A DNA stretch of 64,000 nt from Muricea muricata. Taxonomy: Eukaryota; Cnidaria; Anthozoa; Malacalcyonacea; Plexauridae. Both the position numbers and the translations under genes were made by a program. Below are positions 34,520-46,300 of this stretch, piece after piece. Position 1 is the first letter of the stretch. Every line of letters begins with the position of its first letter. The notes under the pieces were generated by a model. It was not told the origin of the DNA and did not search any database. It was given only the letters and a program-made list of their open reading frames with translations. Location of the stretch: the NCBI GenBank assembly GCA_963855995.1, contig OY979731.1, positions 3,063,001-3,127,000 on the forward strand, given 5' to 3'.

Positions 34520-34860
34520 CCTTGGCTATTTAACAATTAGTCGCCGAAGGCGAGGTAATTGCAAGCCAACAATCACTGAGCCGAAGGCGAAGCGAATGTA
34601 AGCTTATAATCACTGAGCCTAAGGCGGCTAATTGTTTTAGTATAAATTTCCAGGTATTTACAAATAATAATCAACAAAACTTTACAAAAATTCACCTCAA
34701 ATTCATTACTGTATAAAAAAAAGCAAAAAGGGAAAACCTACAGTCACTGGTCAGCGGCTATCAGTGACTATCACTTCAGGTAAAGTGAACTTTGGCCAAT
34801 CAGAATGCAGGGAAAAACAGTAGTCACCTGGAAATTTATCTTAATGCAACAATAGCTTGT
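34520..34860. repeat. 'gccgaaggcga' MITE in the first intron
   Basis: It runs from 'caattagtcgccgaaggcgag' to 'gtcacctggaaatttatctta' with inner 'aaatttccaggtatttacaaa'. A relative lies at 53506-53755, and fragments of the same motif occur near 5150-5210, 42500-42900 and 53104. Confidence 0.55.
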
Positions 34861-35410
34861 GGAAATCATGCACACAACAGCCTAAGCTGACACTATAAAC
34901 AGAGTATCCGCAATATCTTTCCCATATCATGATGTCATGATGACATGACATCAACCTTTACCAAATTACCTGTAATTATAGCCGATCTGGGATTTTGTCT
35001 CATGATAAATGACTGAGGCAATAATTATTCATTAATTGGGTTTTATAGATGTTTGTCCTTTAATTGAAAACGTGCTGTCTGAAGAGACGTTTGAATCCGC
35101 ACTTCACTGTTCGATAAAATGCCTGCAGGATCCGTTCTGCGCTGGATGTAACTTTAAGTCTGAACACGAGAAAAACAATTGTCAGTTTACACACACACTC
35201 CATCACAACTTTAATGACTGCAACGCTGACGGAAGGCTGGATTTTTTATCATCCCCTCGCACCACGAAAGGTAAACACTATCTTAACGGTTTTGCTACAG
35301 GCTATATGAGTGAAGACAAAAAATATTTTCTAAGTAATACTTACAACACCAACGTCCGTGTTGTATTGAATATACAATCGAGCGTCCGTGTTGTATTGAA
35401 TATATAGAGA

Positions 35411-35562
35411 TTACTTCATGGTTGGTGAGTGCGTACGATTTTTATTCACGAGTTGTGAAAGATCGTTAAACGAACGAGTGAGCGCAGCGAACGAGTGAGT
35501 TTAGCGATCCTTCACAACGAGTGAATAATAAAAATCGTACAAACGAACCAAACATGAAGTAA
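35411..35562. repeat. Hairpin MITE after the PAN exon
   Basis: Arms starting 'acttcatggttggt' and 'gtacgatttttattcacgag' are mirrored at 35495-35562. The centre holds 'gaacgagtgagcgcagcgaacgagtgag'-type repeats. A second, looser inverted pair occurs at 35566-35600 and 36015-36040. Confidence 0.65.
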
Positions 35563-36146
35563 ATTGTTTATTATATGAGTGTAAAGATGAGTATAGAGAT
35601 ACCAAATATTTGATATACTGACGGACAACAAAATACAAGCGAAATATAAAAACAAAATTTCTTACCATTTAACGATTTGTTTTCGTGCAGAAAATACAAC
35701 CATGAGGTTTATTTCATGTTAATGAAACCACAAATGTATTTCTTCATGATCTTTCGAGATTTTTTGCAGACAAAATATCATAAATCTCTCTCCTCAGTAA
35801 GTTGACAAAATCGGACTCCATGTTTACATTAGCCTGCGAACAGGCGTTGAATTTTTGGGTAAGAAAATGTCAGCCAATCAAAACGCTCATACGACTTTTT
35901 TCACATGTGAAAAAATATCGTACAACCAATCAAAACGCTCATACGACTTTTTTCACATGTGAAAAATATAGTATGCAGTGAAATACGAGTTTTATTTCAG
36001 CCGAATACTACACGTAAATCTCTATACTCATATAATAAACAATTATACTGCCTTTTCTTATAAAGTGGTTAGAGTAAACTAGACATTGTTTTGGCAGCGA
36101 GAGGGCGAGTAGCTCAAGTTAGCCAGTATGATGGAAGGGGCTGAGC

Positions 36147-36225
36147 GGTACAGCCTTTGACGGCAAAGGAAGAGCGGGTTTTTGACGGCAAAGGAAGAGC
36201 GGGTTTTGACGGCAAAGGAAAAGCG
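36147..36225. repeat. Three 26-bp tandem units
   Basis: 'tgacggcaaaggaagagcgg' recurs three times with 'gtttt' spacers. The last unit is altered. Confidence 0.7.
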
Positions 36226-37667
36226 GTTTCATTTGTATCGGTTACACAGGAGCGTGCATGTGACGCCATCTGTGAAATTTCATTGGGTATAACCATTAAT
36301 TATTCATGAATTTCACAAGTGATTTTTTTTGGGTCAGAGAACACAGTCTATAACTGCATTGAAAGATTTCGATTGTGGTATTAATGTGCGAGTTATTGTC
36401 AGTGATTATTCCAGATTCAAGAAGAATATTCACAAAGGATTTTAATCGCTAGTGATTACCGACAATAGTCGTTGCCGATGTCGGCAACATATGAGGACAG
36501 GATAAGCAATAGTGGCTGAGCAGGCTCGAAATAGAACGAAAAAAGTATGACCTGCCAAAGCAATTTTTTTTCGCAGCATTTTTTCTTACCTGCCGAAAAC
36601 ATGGTGAGGTCTAGTATGTTTGTAGAAATGAATGTTTTCATGATGGATTTATTTTTAGTTTTATTGCCCTACTAAACTAGTATATTTGACTGTAGTAATC
36701 TTGGATGAATGTAGGTGCAAATATACTGTACCAAAATATTTAGACAGCAAAACGATCTACATTTCTACTGAGCATTTCAGCTACGAGCTAAAAATTCAAC
36801 GTTTTTCAGTAGTCGTTGCTCCTTACGAGTTATGGTAATCAAATGAAACAAACGGACATTAATTGAATTTCGCTTGCCTTTTTTTCAATTTGGCAGTCCA
36901 GTTATATTTTCGCCTGCCATCTGTAAAATATGGCCTGTTTTGGCCATTGGCAGCCCGCTATTTCGAGCCCTGAGTGGCTGAACGTTACGTATACTCTAAA
37001 TTTTGTATAGATTCCATGTCATAAAAGAAAAAACTGTAAAAATGGTGGAAAGACAATAATTTATCTCAAAGATGGACGAGGCTCGGATCCTTACAGGTGC
37101 AAATGTACTGATGGATACCGTGGAGATCTTTGCGAAATTGGTAGGTATTGCCGGAACTTTATCCCTTTTCATTTTTATCATTTGACGCGGTACGAGTAAA
37201 AACAGACGCGAATCAAACTTTGTTTTCAGGTTTTGTTCTCTTATTATTCAATAACATTATCTTGCACGTAAATCGCTGCAACTTGGCACTACCTTTGGCA
37301 CCCAAGTAGCACGCCATTTTTTCCAATGTTAAAAGGTCGGAATAGTCGTGCTGTCTTTTCCGAAATGCCATTTATGTATGGTAAAGAAACTCTTACACGG
37401 GTTTCAGTCGTTGGTTTGTTTTGTTTGTCCGATGTACAGGTAGTCGGTTTGTTGTTGTATTTGCTTAACATTTTGTTCATAAAATGTACCGGATAGCTGT
37501 TTTTAAAAAAAATTGAGTAAAGATAGTTGCGTTCCTCTGTCTTCGTTTGTTCAGTGTTGCAATGTGTGTTGATGCCGTTAATTAGGCTCGAAGGACCAAG
37601 TCGAAAGCTCAATAAAAGTAATTATTTAATCCAGAGAACTTACTATACAATCATAATATACCTGGAT

Positions 37668-37865
37668 TACAAATCCTCAAATATATCAAGCAGACATATG
37701 GGATAGATACTCTCAGAAGCACCAGAAAATGGGAATTTTTCGCAAGAAAAGAATCATCTACGTTTGAGCAACTACACTTCCTACATAACTGTAAAAGACG
37801 CAACATTCTACAGAATAGCATTATTAAACTATCAATGGCCAATCAAGACCATCTTAGCTCAACGA
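37668..37865 (+). mobile_element. Possible retroelement fragment
   Basis: One frame reads KYIKQTYGIDTLRSTRKWEF and then LHFLHNCKRRNI, reminiscent of the N-terminal region of Penelope-like or related retroelements. It is short, with no reverse transcriptase motif. It lies between the EGF exon and the terminal exon of the preceding gene. Confidence 0.3.
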
Positions 37866-39339
37866 ATAGCCCAAAGTAATGGCCCCCGTATGCTCAACCA
37901 CCTCATTACTGATTCCCACAATCGTCTACGAATTTACCAACAAAAAATGCATGGATATCGCAGCTCAGTGATACAAAATACAACCACAACTGATGCAAAG
38001 TCTTTAGACAACGGCATAAACCAACAAAGATTTATCATTTGATAAACCAACAAAGACAGTGAGCTGCATGTATTGTTAGTTAATCTAATGACTTGTTCCA
38101 CAATCAGCTTTTGTATCTTTTACTTATTTTTCCTAAACAAAGTCATGGTTCTGTGAAAATCATATCGTGTATATATGCTAAACAACATTTCTGTTCTTAC
38201 AGAATATGGCTCAAAATTATTTCCTGGAAAGTCGTGTAAAGCCATCTTAGTCAAAAAATCATCCCCAGTTTCAGGAACTTATTGGATCAAGCTCGTAAAT
38301 TCCAATAAAGCCTTTCAAGTTTACTGTGATATGGAAACTCACGGGGGAGGCTGGACCTTGGTTTACAGCTACACCTTTACAAATTATAGCAGTTTTAACT
38401 CAACCAGTAATGCCGTCATCCCCTGTCCAAACTGGCCTATTTCTCATGTCCACGTTCCAATTTCAACCACTCCTCCACTTAACGAGTCAACACTTGGGGC
38501 TTTAAACTGGACGTCTTGGAAGGACATTGGGAAAGAGTTCATGGTCAAATCCAACATTAACGATTGGATCGTTTGTCAACCAAGTGGCGGAAGTATAGTT
38601 GCAATGTGAAAAACATCGCAACAACTTGTAGTGGAGTAGTACCATATAGAGTGCTCTGGTATCCTCGAGGAGTTTGTCTCTCGGCTTCTGCGCATTACTA
38701 TTTCTTCAAGACAGCAACAGATTTTAGATGGCCAGCTCATGATCCTTGTGGAGCATTTGATCCAAATCACAAGAAAGGCGTCATCAACCCTGGTGGACAA
38801 ATCTATCTTCGCTAGGAACCACCCTCAACATTCAGTAGTTTGTTTCGGACAACACATGATATAACATGCACAAGAAATCACAACATGGACATAGTAACGA
38901 AGTTTCCATACATGTAACTCTTAATTACTACAGAATGTATGCAAAGCAATTTAGAATTTGCTTCGGCAATATCGAAACATAATAATAATAATATTTAAAA
39001 CTTATATAGCGCAAATTAATTAGCATGCTCATATGATCAAATGCACTTTCATTCATAATTCAATTTAATTCATAACATGCAAAAAGTAAACAATTAAATA
39101 TAGTATTATATCATTGATTTGAGTGTGACGATTTAAGGTGTTTACAGTAATATGTTGACGTCTAATACGGACAATGTCCAAATAAACCCAGCTGCAATTG
39201 TTGTAAGTCTGCAAACACGACTCAATACAGGTAATACTTGCCAATAAGGTGTTGGCAAGCTCTCTCCAGTACATGCATAGACATGCTGAAATGTACTAAT
39301 TTGAGAACTGTCTTCATGTTAATACAGTATACCAATGAC

Positions 39340-39490
39340 CTTATCAGTATCCTGGATAATTAGATATAATAGTGGAATACCATTAGATCACGAGCTCAAG
39401 ATTTCTATTTTGTGATAGTGAAAGAGGGTGAAGCCCAAAGTAACCAATCAAATGACAGCATTTGTAATAGCATACTAGTATGATTCTATT
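39340..39490. repeat. MITE relic of the 'caaatgctgtaatttgattgg' family
   Basis: 'attagatcacgagctcaagatttcta' and 'caatcaaatgacagcatttgtaatag' mark the two sides, as at 32367-32680, but shorter. Confidence 0.5.
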
Positions 39491-41199
39491 AATGATCCTC
39501 AGTTCGTTTTCTAGTCGGTTTTCTTATGATACCACTGACGGTATCTAACTCCGATATTGACATTCAGTAAATAATTTGGTTCAAATTATGATGAAATTTC
39601 AAAAAATCTTGGCTCTAAATCTTTAAAAGGTTATACGTTGGTTATACGCGGTGATACCATTTCTTTATCTTCATTTAAATCGCTGCTTAAAGATTATTAT
39701 CAAAAGGATGTCCATCTTACTTATGATCTCAAAGTTGCAAGATAGATAAGTAAGATAAATACCGCGAAAGTCGTGATTTTTATTTATGTCATATGTTTAT
39801 GACATGAATCCCTTCTTCTTCAAAATACTAAACACCTCATTGGTGTTTATTTGCATTTAAATTATATAATAAACATGAGTGAAAATTGGAAAAACGACAA
39901 ATTGCGATTTGCGAGGATAAACGACGCCTACATGGCAGAGTGTTTTCCTGCAAATTTTTATAATTTTTTATGGGAGACTGTGGCTGGAAATATTCAGTGT
40001 TGACAATTAGTTACATCAACACAAGTCTTAATACAGTTCAGTACAAAACATTGATACCCTTATTAGTGCATGTTTTATATGATGTGATAGTGATACGAAA
40101 TACTAATACCCTTAAATATTCGCTACAATTTCACACAAACTTCTAACTATCCAATTAGCATTTTGCTAGTATAATTCTATACAGAATGATAATCTATTTA
40201 AATTAAGAATATGGTTATCCTCAACACTCTGACAATGGAGGTGTTTTATCACATATCATAAAACAGCGGATTTGACTTCGCATTTTTCTAATAAATATTT
40301 AATTTTTATAGATGATGTTACCTCATATATGTTAACTGTGGACTTTTTTCAAAGTTTTTCCTGTGAATAACAAACAAGATTTTTTCAAATTATGACCAGT
40401 AATCTTTTTATTAACTTGTACAAATCAGGCTTGTCAAAAGTGTTTTCAATGCTCCAAACTAACTTTTTGAAAGAAGATTAGTATTTGGGCAATTGTGTGA
40501 AGTTTCCAGACTAGTGAACTCTGACATTTCATAAACCGGCCCAGATAGCATGATACCACAGGATTTCTAATGCTTGAACATTGTGTTATGTAAGACAGAA
40601 ATATTTACTCATTTGTTTCTGGTCAAGTAATAGAATATCATTTGTTTAGGATTAGAATTCACTCTTTACACTTCTTATCAGGATCATACCAAGGTCAGGA
40701 TGCTAGAGGGGGGGGGGGGGAGGGTGACACCCCTCTCTAGTTTGTAGATGATCAGCTAGTACAACAAGGATAAAACAGAAAAAAGGAGAAGGAAAAAGTG
40801 TTTGGTCAGTAAACTTATTGACAATGGTCGGTAAATTGATGATATTATAATATTTAATAGTGGCTTTGGTATACTGCTGCTTCCTATTTGTCTCAATATC
40901 ACATGCCAGAGATATCCAGCAGAAGACATGGGGAGGCAACTTCCCTTCCTTGTTTTTTTTTTGGGGGGGGGACAAAATAAATTTACTCTAAGCAAATATA
41001 ATTTCCCTATTAATGACTTAGCCCCTCCCCCTTCCTACTCGGCAATCCACAGACAACAGGTCATGTATGAGCATTGAATTCTGTATTTCTGTTGGAAATT
41101 AATTTATTCAAGCCATATGCAACAAGCTGTGTATGTATATATTAGAGTTGCACAATGAGCAAAAGAAAATCATATGAGCTGTCATGTACACAGTCATAT

Positions 41200-41640
41200 A
41201 AAAATCTCAAAACTTGCAGCAAGCTTTCAACAAGTTGTGCCAACACTGTTTGTCCCACATTGCCAACAAGTGCAGAACAACTTTTTGACAACTTGAAGCA
41301 AGCTTGACAAGGATAGCTTGATACAGATCTGTTGTAACACGTTTGTGGTAACCTGCTGTAACAAGACTGTCATTGTGACAAGTTGACAACACAAGGCTGT
41401 ATTACTACTGTTAGTGCTATATTAAGACTGCATCAGTCTTCTTGGAACAACATTGTAACAAGTTGTGATAGTCCTACCCAAGCTTCTTAGATACAATGTA
41501 AGCTGTTAATAGTTTGTGTCAACAAATTTATTGAAACACAGCCAGTCAACAGTTTGTGAGGAGACTTGTTGCAACTTGTTTGCTTGTTATATAACTTGAT
41601 TTTGAGGCACTTTCCTTGATGTTGTATAATTTCAGATCCT
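41200..41640. repeat. Low-complexity 'caacttgttgcaac' repeat field
   Basis: Many degenerate copies of acaagttg / caacttgt in both orientations (ctttcaacaagttgtgccaac, ttgttgcaacttgtttgc and similar). It is non-coding. Confidence 0.6.
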
Positions 41641-42076
41641 GAGGACCTATAGTCAAACAGGTATGATTTCCACTGGGCATTGTAAGAAATTTACAATTTA
41701 GAAGACTTTGCAACTAAAATAATTATATTACTCAGCAACAACATTTTCAAATGGTAATTTATAACAGACTGCAACTTCTTTAATACTACCGAATTTCACC
41801 AAAATGTCGGTAAATAAACTCTAGATAAAAAAACACGCAGCGTTCTCTGGGCTACGATGGATAAACTGTCTGTCCAAAGGTCAACACGTGCAATACACAC
41901 TCGCGCAAAATAAACAACATTAAGAAGCTAAATTCCCAGGAAAATTCACATTTTAAAACTCAAAAACCACAAAATGTTCATGTAGAAACGAAGACTTATA
42001 CTTACAAAGGCATTGCTTTCTTCGACAAAGAACAAGACACTACGGAAACGTTTTTCTCAGCCTTCCTAGATTTCGA

Positions 42077-42252
42077 GTGATGACATTATCACAGAGCATA
42101 CAGAGGTTCATTAATACGTACCCATACACGTACCCTTTCGTCCCCTTGCTTAGACAGGTATTAAAAATGGCCAAGGGGGAGAGGGCCTCTTCTTATCGCA
42201 CTGGCTAAGCTCTGAGAACTTGAACCTCTGTTTGCTCTGTGACATTATGATA
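42077..42252. repeat. MITE with 'cagaggttca' inverted ends
   Basis: 'tgacattatcacagagcatacagaggttca' is mirrored by 'tgaacctctgtttgctctgtgacattatgata' 150 bases on, and the middle is unique sequence. Confidence 0.6.
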
Positions 42253-42914
42253 GGATGCAGAGGTGCAAAACAGAACCAAATACAAAAAAATGTTTTCAAT
42301 AGTATGCGAAAATACATTATGTGGTGCAAATCTTTGCGTTTTGAAAATGTGTTGTTTGATCAGATAATACTAATTTTGTAGACATTTCTTTCGTACATGG
42401 GATTGTTTTGTATCGTTTTGCTAAACAACACATGTATTTCATTTTTTAACCACTTTCATGAAATCACCTGCATATGTTTATACACCAGTAGTAACGCAAT
42501 TATTCGCCTCCGGCCGAGTGAACATAGGTGAATAATAGCTTCGACTACACACAATAGTTTTACAACAAAAACAACAATCTAATTATAGTTACTGTGGCAA
42601 AATATATCTTATGTAATTAGCTTTAACCAATCAAAGATACTCTTGCTAGAAATAAGCCAATCTATGGAAGCCCAGGAGGCTCACTTCAACTTTTTATTTT
42701 TACCTTTCAACTTTTTTTTACCTTTCAACATTTTATTTTAGTGTTTTAACTTTTTTTTTCAGAGTTACAACCGAAATCTGGTTGTAATGGCACAGACATT
42801 TGATAACATTTGTATCAGGCCTTTATCTAAATAAAGGCTTGATCGCAGGTTAATCTCAGCTATACTTCACCAACATTCACTTCGCCTTCGGGCCTTTTTT
42901 CGGTCAATACTTGT

Positions 42915-43105
42915 AAAGTAAAGGGAAACACCACGTAAGTTTACCATCGCAAAGCTTTCGATCCGTAAGCTCGGAACTTCATTACTATTACTATTATCAC
43001 TGACGAATTATTATTATTGACATCATTATTATTAGCACTGATGAAGATCCGAGCTTACGGGTCGAAAGCTCTGCGATAATAAACTTACGCACGTGGTATT
43101 TCTAC
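42915..43105. repeat. Foldback with 'cgtaagctcgga' arms
   Basis: Arms 'ccacgtaagtttaccatcgcaaagctttcgatccgtaagctcgga' and its inverse flank an ATT/TATT simple repeat. Confidence 0.7.
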
Positions 43106-43303
43106 AAAATTCTATTTTAATTTGATATTCGCCATGCAAACATACGTGCAGGAACTTAAACTAAATGTTCTCTGAAAAAAGGCACGAAAAGACAAAAAAC
43201 AAACGCGCAACTGCATGATACGAATTAGATCATTTAATGTATTCCTGACCACAGGAGAAAATTACACTTCTTAAATAAAAATTATTCCATAATTTGTCAA
43301 TTT

Positions 43304-46300
43304 TTAATGTAATATGTCAATTTCCATGTCGTCATCATCATCATCATTATCATCGCCACCATTAAGTTGATCATTCCCCTGACTTGACTGTTGTAGATTT
43401 TTTGATATCGAGATCACCTAAAATGAAACTAGTTTTATCAGTTCAAAGTTCTACTATACTATCACGGGCTTTAGGACCAATTCGGTTCGTCTATTGTGGT
43501 GTTTAATTTAGATCTATTTACTTTGTATGTGACCTGAATGCACTGATCAGAATTGTTCAATATCTTGCTTGTAAGTACTTCAAAAATACAACCCTCAAAA
43601 TTGCCTTTATTCGAGAAATATGTAAATTTTTAGGGTGAATTTTGTAAATATCTACTTTTGAAACAGCCATATTTATTTGCATTAGAACCCAAGCTTCAAA
43701 CGGCGCAAAAGGAATAATAATAAGGTGACAATCATGAATAATGAGAGGATAGGATCGTTATGACGTAACCGAAGACTGATTTTGGAATGATAAAATATTC
43801 TGGGGACACGTTTGTGCCATATATGGAAGTTGGGAACACCTTTGTGCCATATATGGTAGTGTCGTTTTCTCTCGCTTCGAACGATTTGATAATCAGATGA
43901 TCCTACCCTCTCATTATTCATGATTGTCACCTTATTATTATTCCTTGTGCGCCGTTTGAAAGCTTGGGTTCTAATGCAAATAAATATAGCTGTTTCAAAA
44001 GTAGATATTTACAAAATTCACCCTAAAAAATTACAAATTTCTCGAATAAAGGCAATTTTGAGGGTTGTATTTTTGAAGTACTTACAAGCAAGATATTGGA
44101 CAATTCTGATCAGTGCATTCAGGTCACATACAAGGTAAATAGATCTAAATTAAACACCACAATAGACGAACCGAATTGGTCCTAAAGCCCGTGACACGAT
44201 AGAGCCTAATCATCTGCTATCTGTAACTACAGAAGGAACCTAAACTAAACTAACTTTATTTATACTGAAAAACATACCGAATAATTCTGTCAGTTCTAAA
44301 CTGCTCATACTAGCGGTTCAGGAGGGATCATCTCTTAAGGCCGGAACGCACAAGGTGACAAATCAATCATTGCAGCGATAGGTTGCAGAGCAAATACAAA
44401 TAAAATTGTCGGTCCAAATCGCATTTTTCCACCGTTGGGAATACATCGAAAATCCGTAGAAACAATCCATTTGGGAATTAAAATTGACAAATTTTAGCTT
44501 AGGTGGGTACAATTAAAGCATCTTATTAATGACGTTAATTGTTTCTCGTGACAGGTAAATGATCAATGGATTTTAGTTTTAATTAATATTTTGTCGCTGT
44601 GACAAAATTAAAATGGTTTGATTTTGTGCGATCTGTTGTAGCGACAAAAATTCCGATAAAATTCTCCTGTCCAAACAATGAAATTTGTTGCTGCGACTGC
44701 AGCGATTGACAGGGACTGCGTTACAGTGATTTGTCGCCTCGTATGTTCCGGCCTTCATTGATCCAGCGTTACTACAGGGAAAAAATGTTTATACTAAATA
44801 GCCGTATTAGTCCCAAACTAACTTTCCCAGAGATTAGATAGCTGCATTACTTCTAAACTACTTTCCCCTGGTTATGATCATTTGTTATTGATCCACAGAG
44901 ATAAAGAAGGAAACCTAAACTAAACTCGCTTTATTTATACTGGTTAGCCTTAAGCCCGCTTTCCACTTCAATCGTATCGTAGCGAAACGCAGCGTATTTC
45001 ATTGCGTTCAAATCATTTGTTTTGCCTAAGTATCCACGAATCAATGAAATACGCTACGTTTCGCTACGATACGATGGGAAACAGACTTTATTATGCAGTT
45101 CTATACTGTTCTTCCTAGACGTCCAGTAAGGATCATCTCTTATTGATCCAGTGTTACTACAGGAGGAAACCTAAACTAAACTAACTTTATTTATACTGGA
45201 TAGCTCTATCAGTTCTAAACTGTTCTTCCTAGAGGTCCAGTAAGAATCATCTCTTATTGACCCAGTGTTACTACAGGAGGAAACCTAAACTAAACTAACT
45301 TTATTTATACTGGATAGCTCTATCAGTTCTGAACTGTTCTTCCTAGAGGTCCAGTAAGGATCATCTCTTATTGATCCAGTGTTACTACAGGAGGAAACCT
45401 AAACTAAACTAACTTTATTTATACTGGATAGTTCTATCAGTTCTAAACTGTTCTTCCTAGAGATTTAGTAAGATCATCAGCTATTGATTCAATGGCATGA
45501 CAGAAAGGAACCTAAATTAAACTAACTTCGTCTATGGCTGGATAACTCTACCAGGTCCATACTGTTCTTAACTAAGAATGATCTCTTATTGAATCAGTGT
45601 TACTCCAATGCATACCTGTTCATTATGAAATAGTCCACTCCGTTTTTCTTTCAATAACTGCTTGTAGACGCGTGACAACAACGCATTTTGTTCCTTATCG
45701 GCCTTGACTTTATTTCGGTGAAGATTTAAATCTTTTCTCTAGATAAAGTACAAGATCAGAAATTACTCAAGACACCGCCTGCATCAGAAACGTAGTTACA
45801 TGAAGAATAAAATTGAAAATGACAAATCATAGGATCTTTTGCCTGAAAAGAATGGATATAAACAGCAGTAGCAAGTATGTACGAGAATTACCTTTGTTTT
45901 CCTCAGTGAACTTTGGTTGTTGTTCTTTGAGCTTTTCCCTAAATGAAATAAGTAGACAGATGATTTAAGTCAATTTTGAACATCGGTTATGTTGATAACA
46001 AAAGGGGATCATTAGATATAAGCATCGCCCAAATTTGTTTAGTGTATGCATCACAAAATACTGGAATGTTTCAACTTAAAGACAGAGGAATACTTGAAGG
46101 ACGAGTTACTGAAATACTAAAAACGTCTTGATTGTCTATTTTGATTCAACGTTGGAATAGAGATCAAGCGTTGAATGACGATTTTTTCATGACAGAGCAA
46201 CTCTAAAGAAGCTGTAACTACAAATATGGCAGCCAAAATTATATCTGGGCAAGATGAATGAATTTTATAATATTACCTGTTTGTACACCGTGTTGTTTTA

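Larger units (their letters stand above)
34022..38815 (+). pseudogene. Secreted PAN-EGF-fibrinogen-like gene, two frame problems
   Basis: Exons seen: 34022-34172 (signal peptide, FLIFLPLTV), 35049-35270 (PAN/apple-like, CSIKCLQDPFCAGCNF), 37011-37140 (EGF-like, CKNGG ... RCKCTDGYRGDLCE) and 38203-38815 (terminal fibrinogen-like exon, GKSCKAIL, CDMETHGGGWTLV, ending GGQIYLR). Phases agree for exons 1-2 and 3-4, but not between the PAN exon (phase 1) and the EGF exon (its frame needs phase 0, since a TAG precedes it). A short deletion near 38598-38606 shifts the terminal exon. SOMP-5-like coral proteins have, as I recall, this same EGF plus fibrinogen-like arrangement. Either a missed exon and an assembly error, or a young pseudogene. 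Confidence 0.65.
38816..43303. other. Intergenic, repeat-rich
   Basis: No gene is supported across about 4.5 kb. It holds a MITE relic (39340-39490), a poly-G/C-flanked block (40705-40980), a 'caacttgttgcaac'-type repeat (41200-41640), a MITE (42077-42252) and a foldback (42915-43105). The stretch at 39540-40650 shows no recognisable feature beyond AT-richness. Confidence 0.45.
44225..45600. repeat. 114-bp minisatellite, array 1 (in FAM199X intron 8)
   Basis: Units contain 'aactttatttatactggata', 'gttctaaactgttcttccta', 'tccagtaaggatcatctctt' and 'gatccagtgttactacagga'. The three best-kept units (45121-45470) repeat every 114 bases. Outer units are diverged or split by the MITEs at 44339-44756 and 44948-45090. 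Confidence 0.92.

Noticed and set aside
35340-35410. Continuation of the PAN exon past 35270
   Set aside because: The extra residues come from a 22-bp tandem duplication; the donor at 35270/35271 is consensus and in the expected phase.
43682-44138. Paired open frames MTIMNNERV... and MIVTLLLFL...
   Set aside because: Produced by the two arms of the giant foldback.
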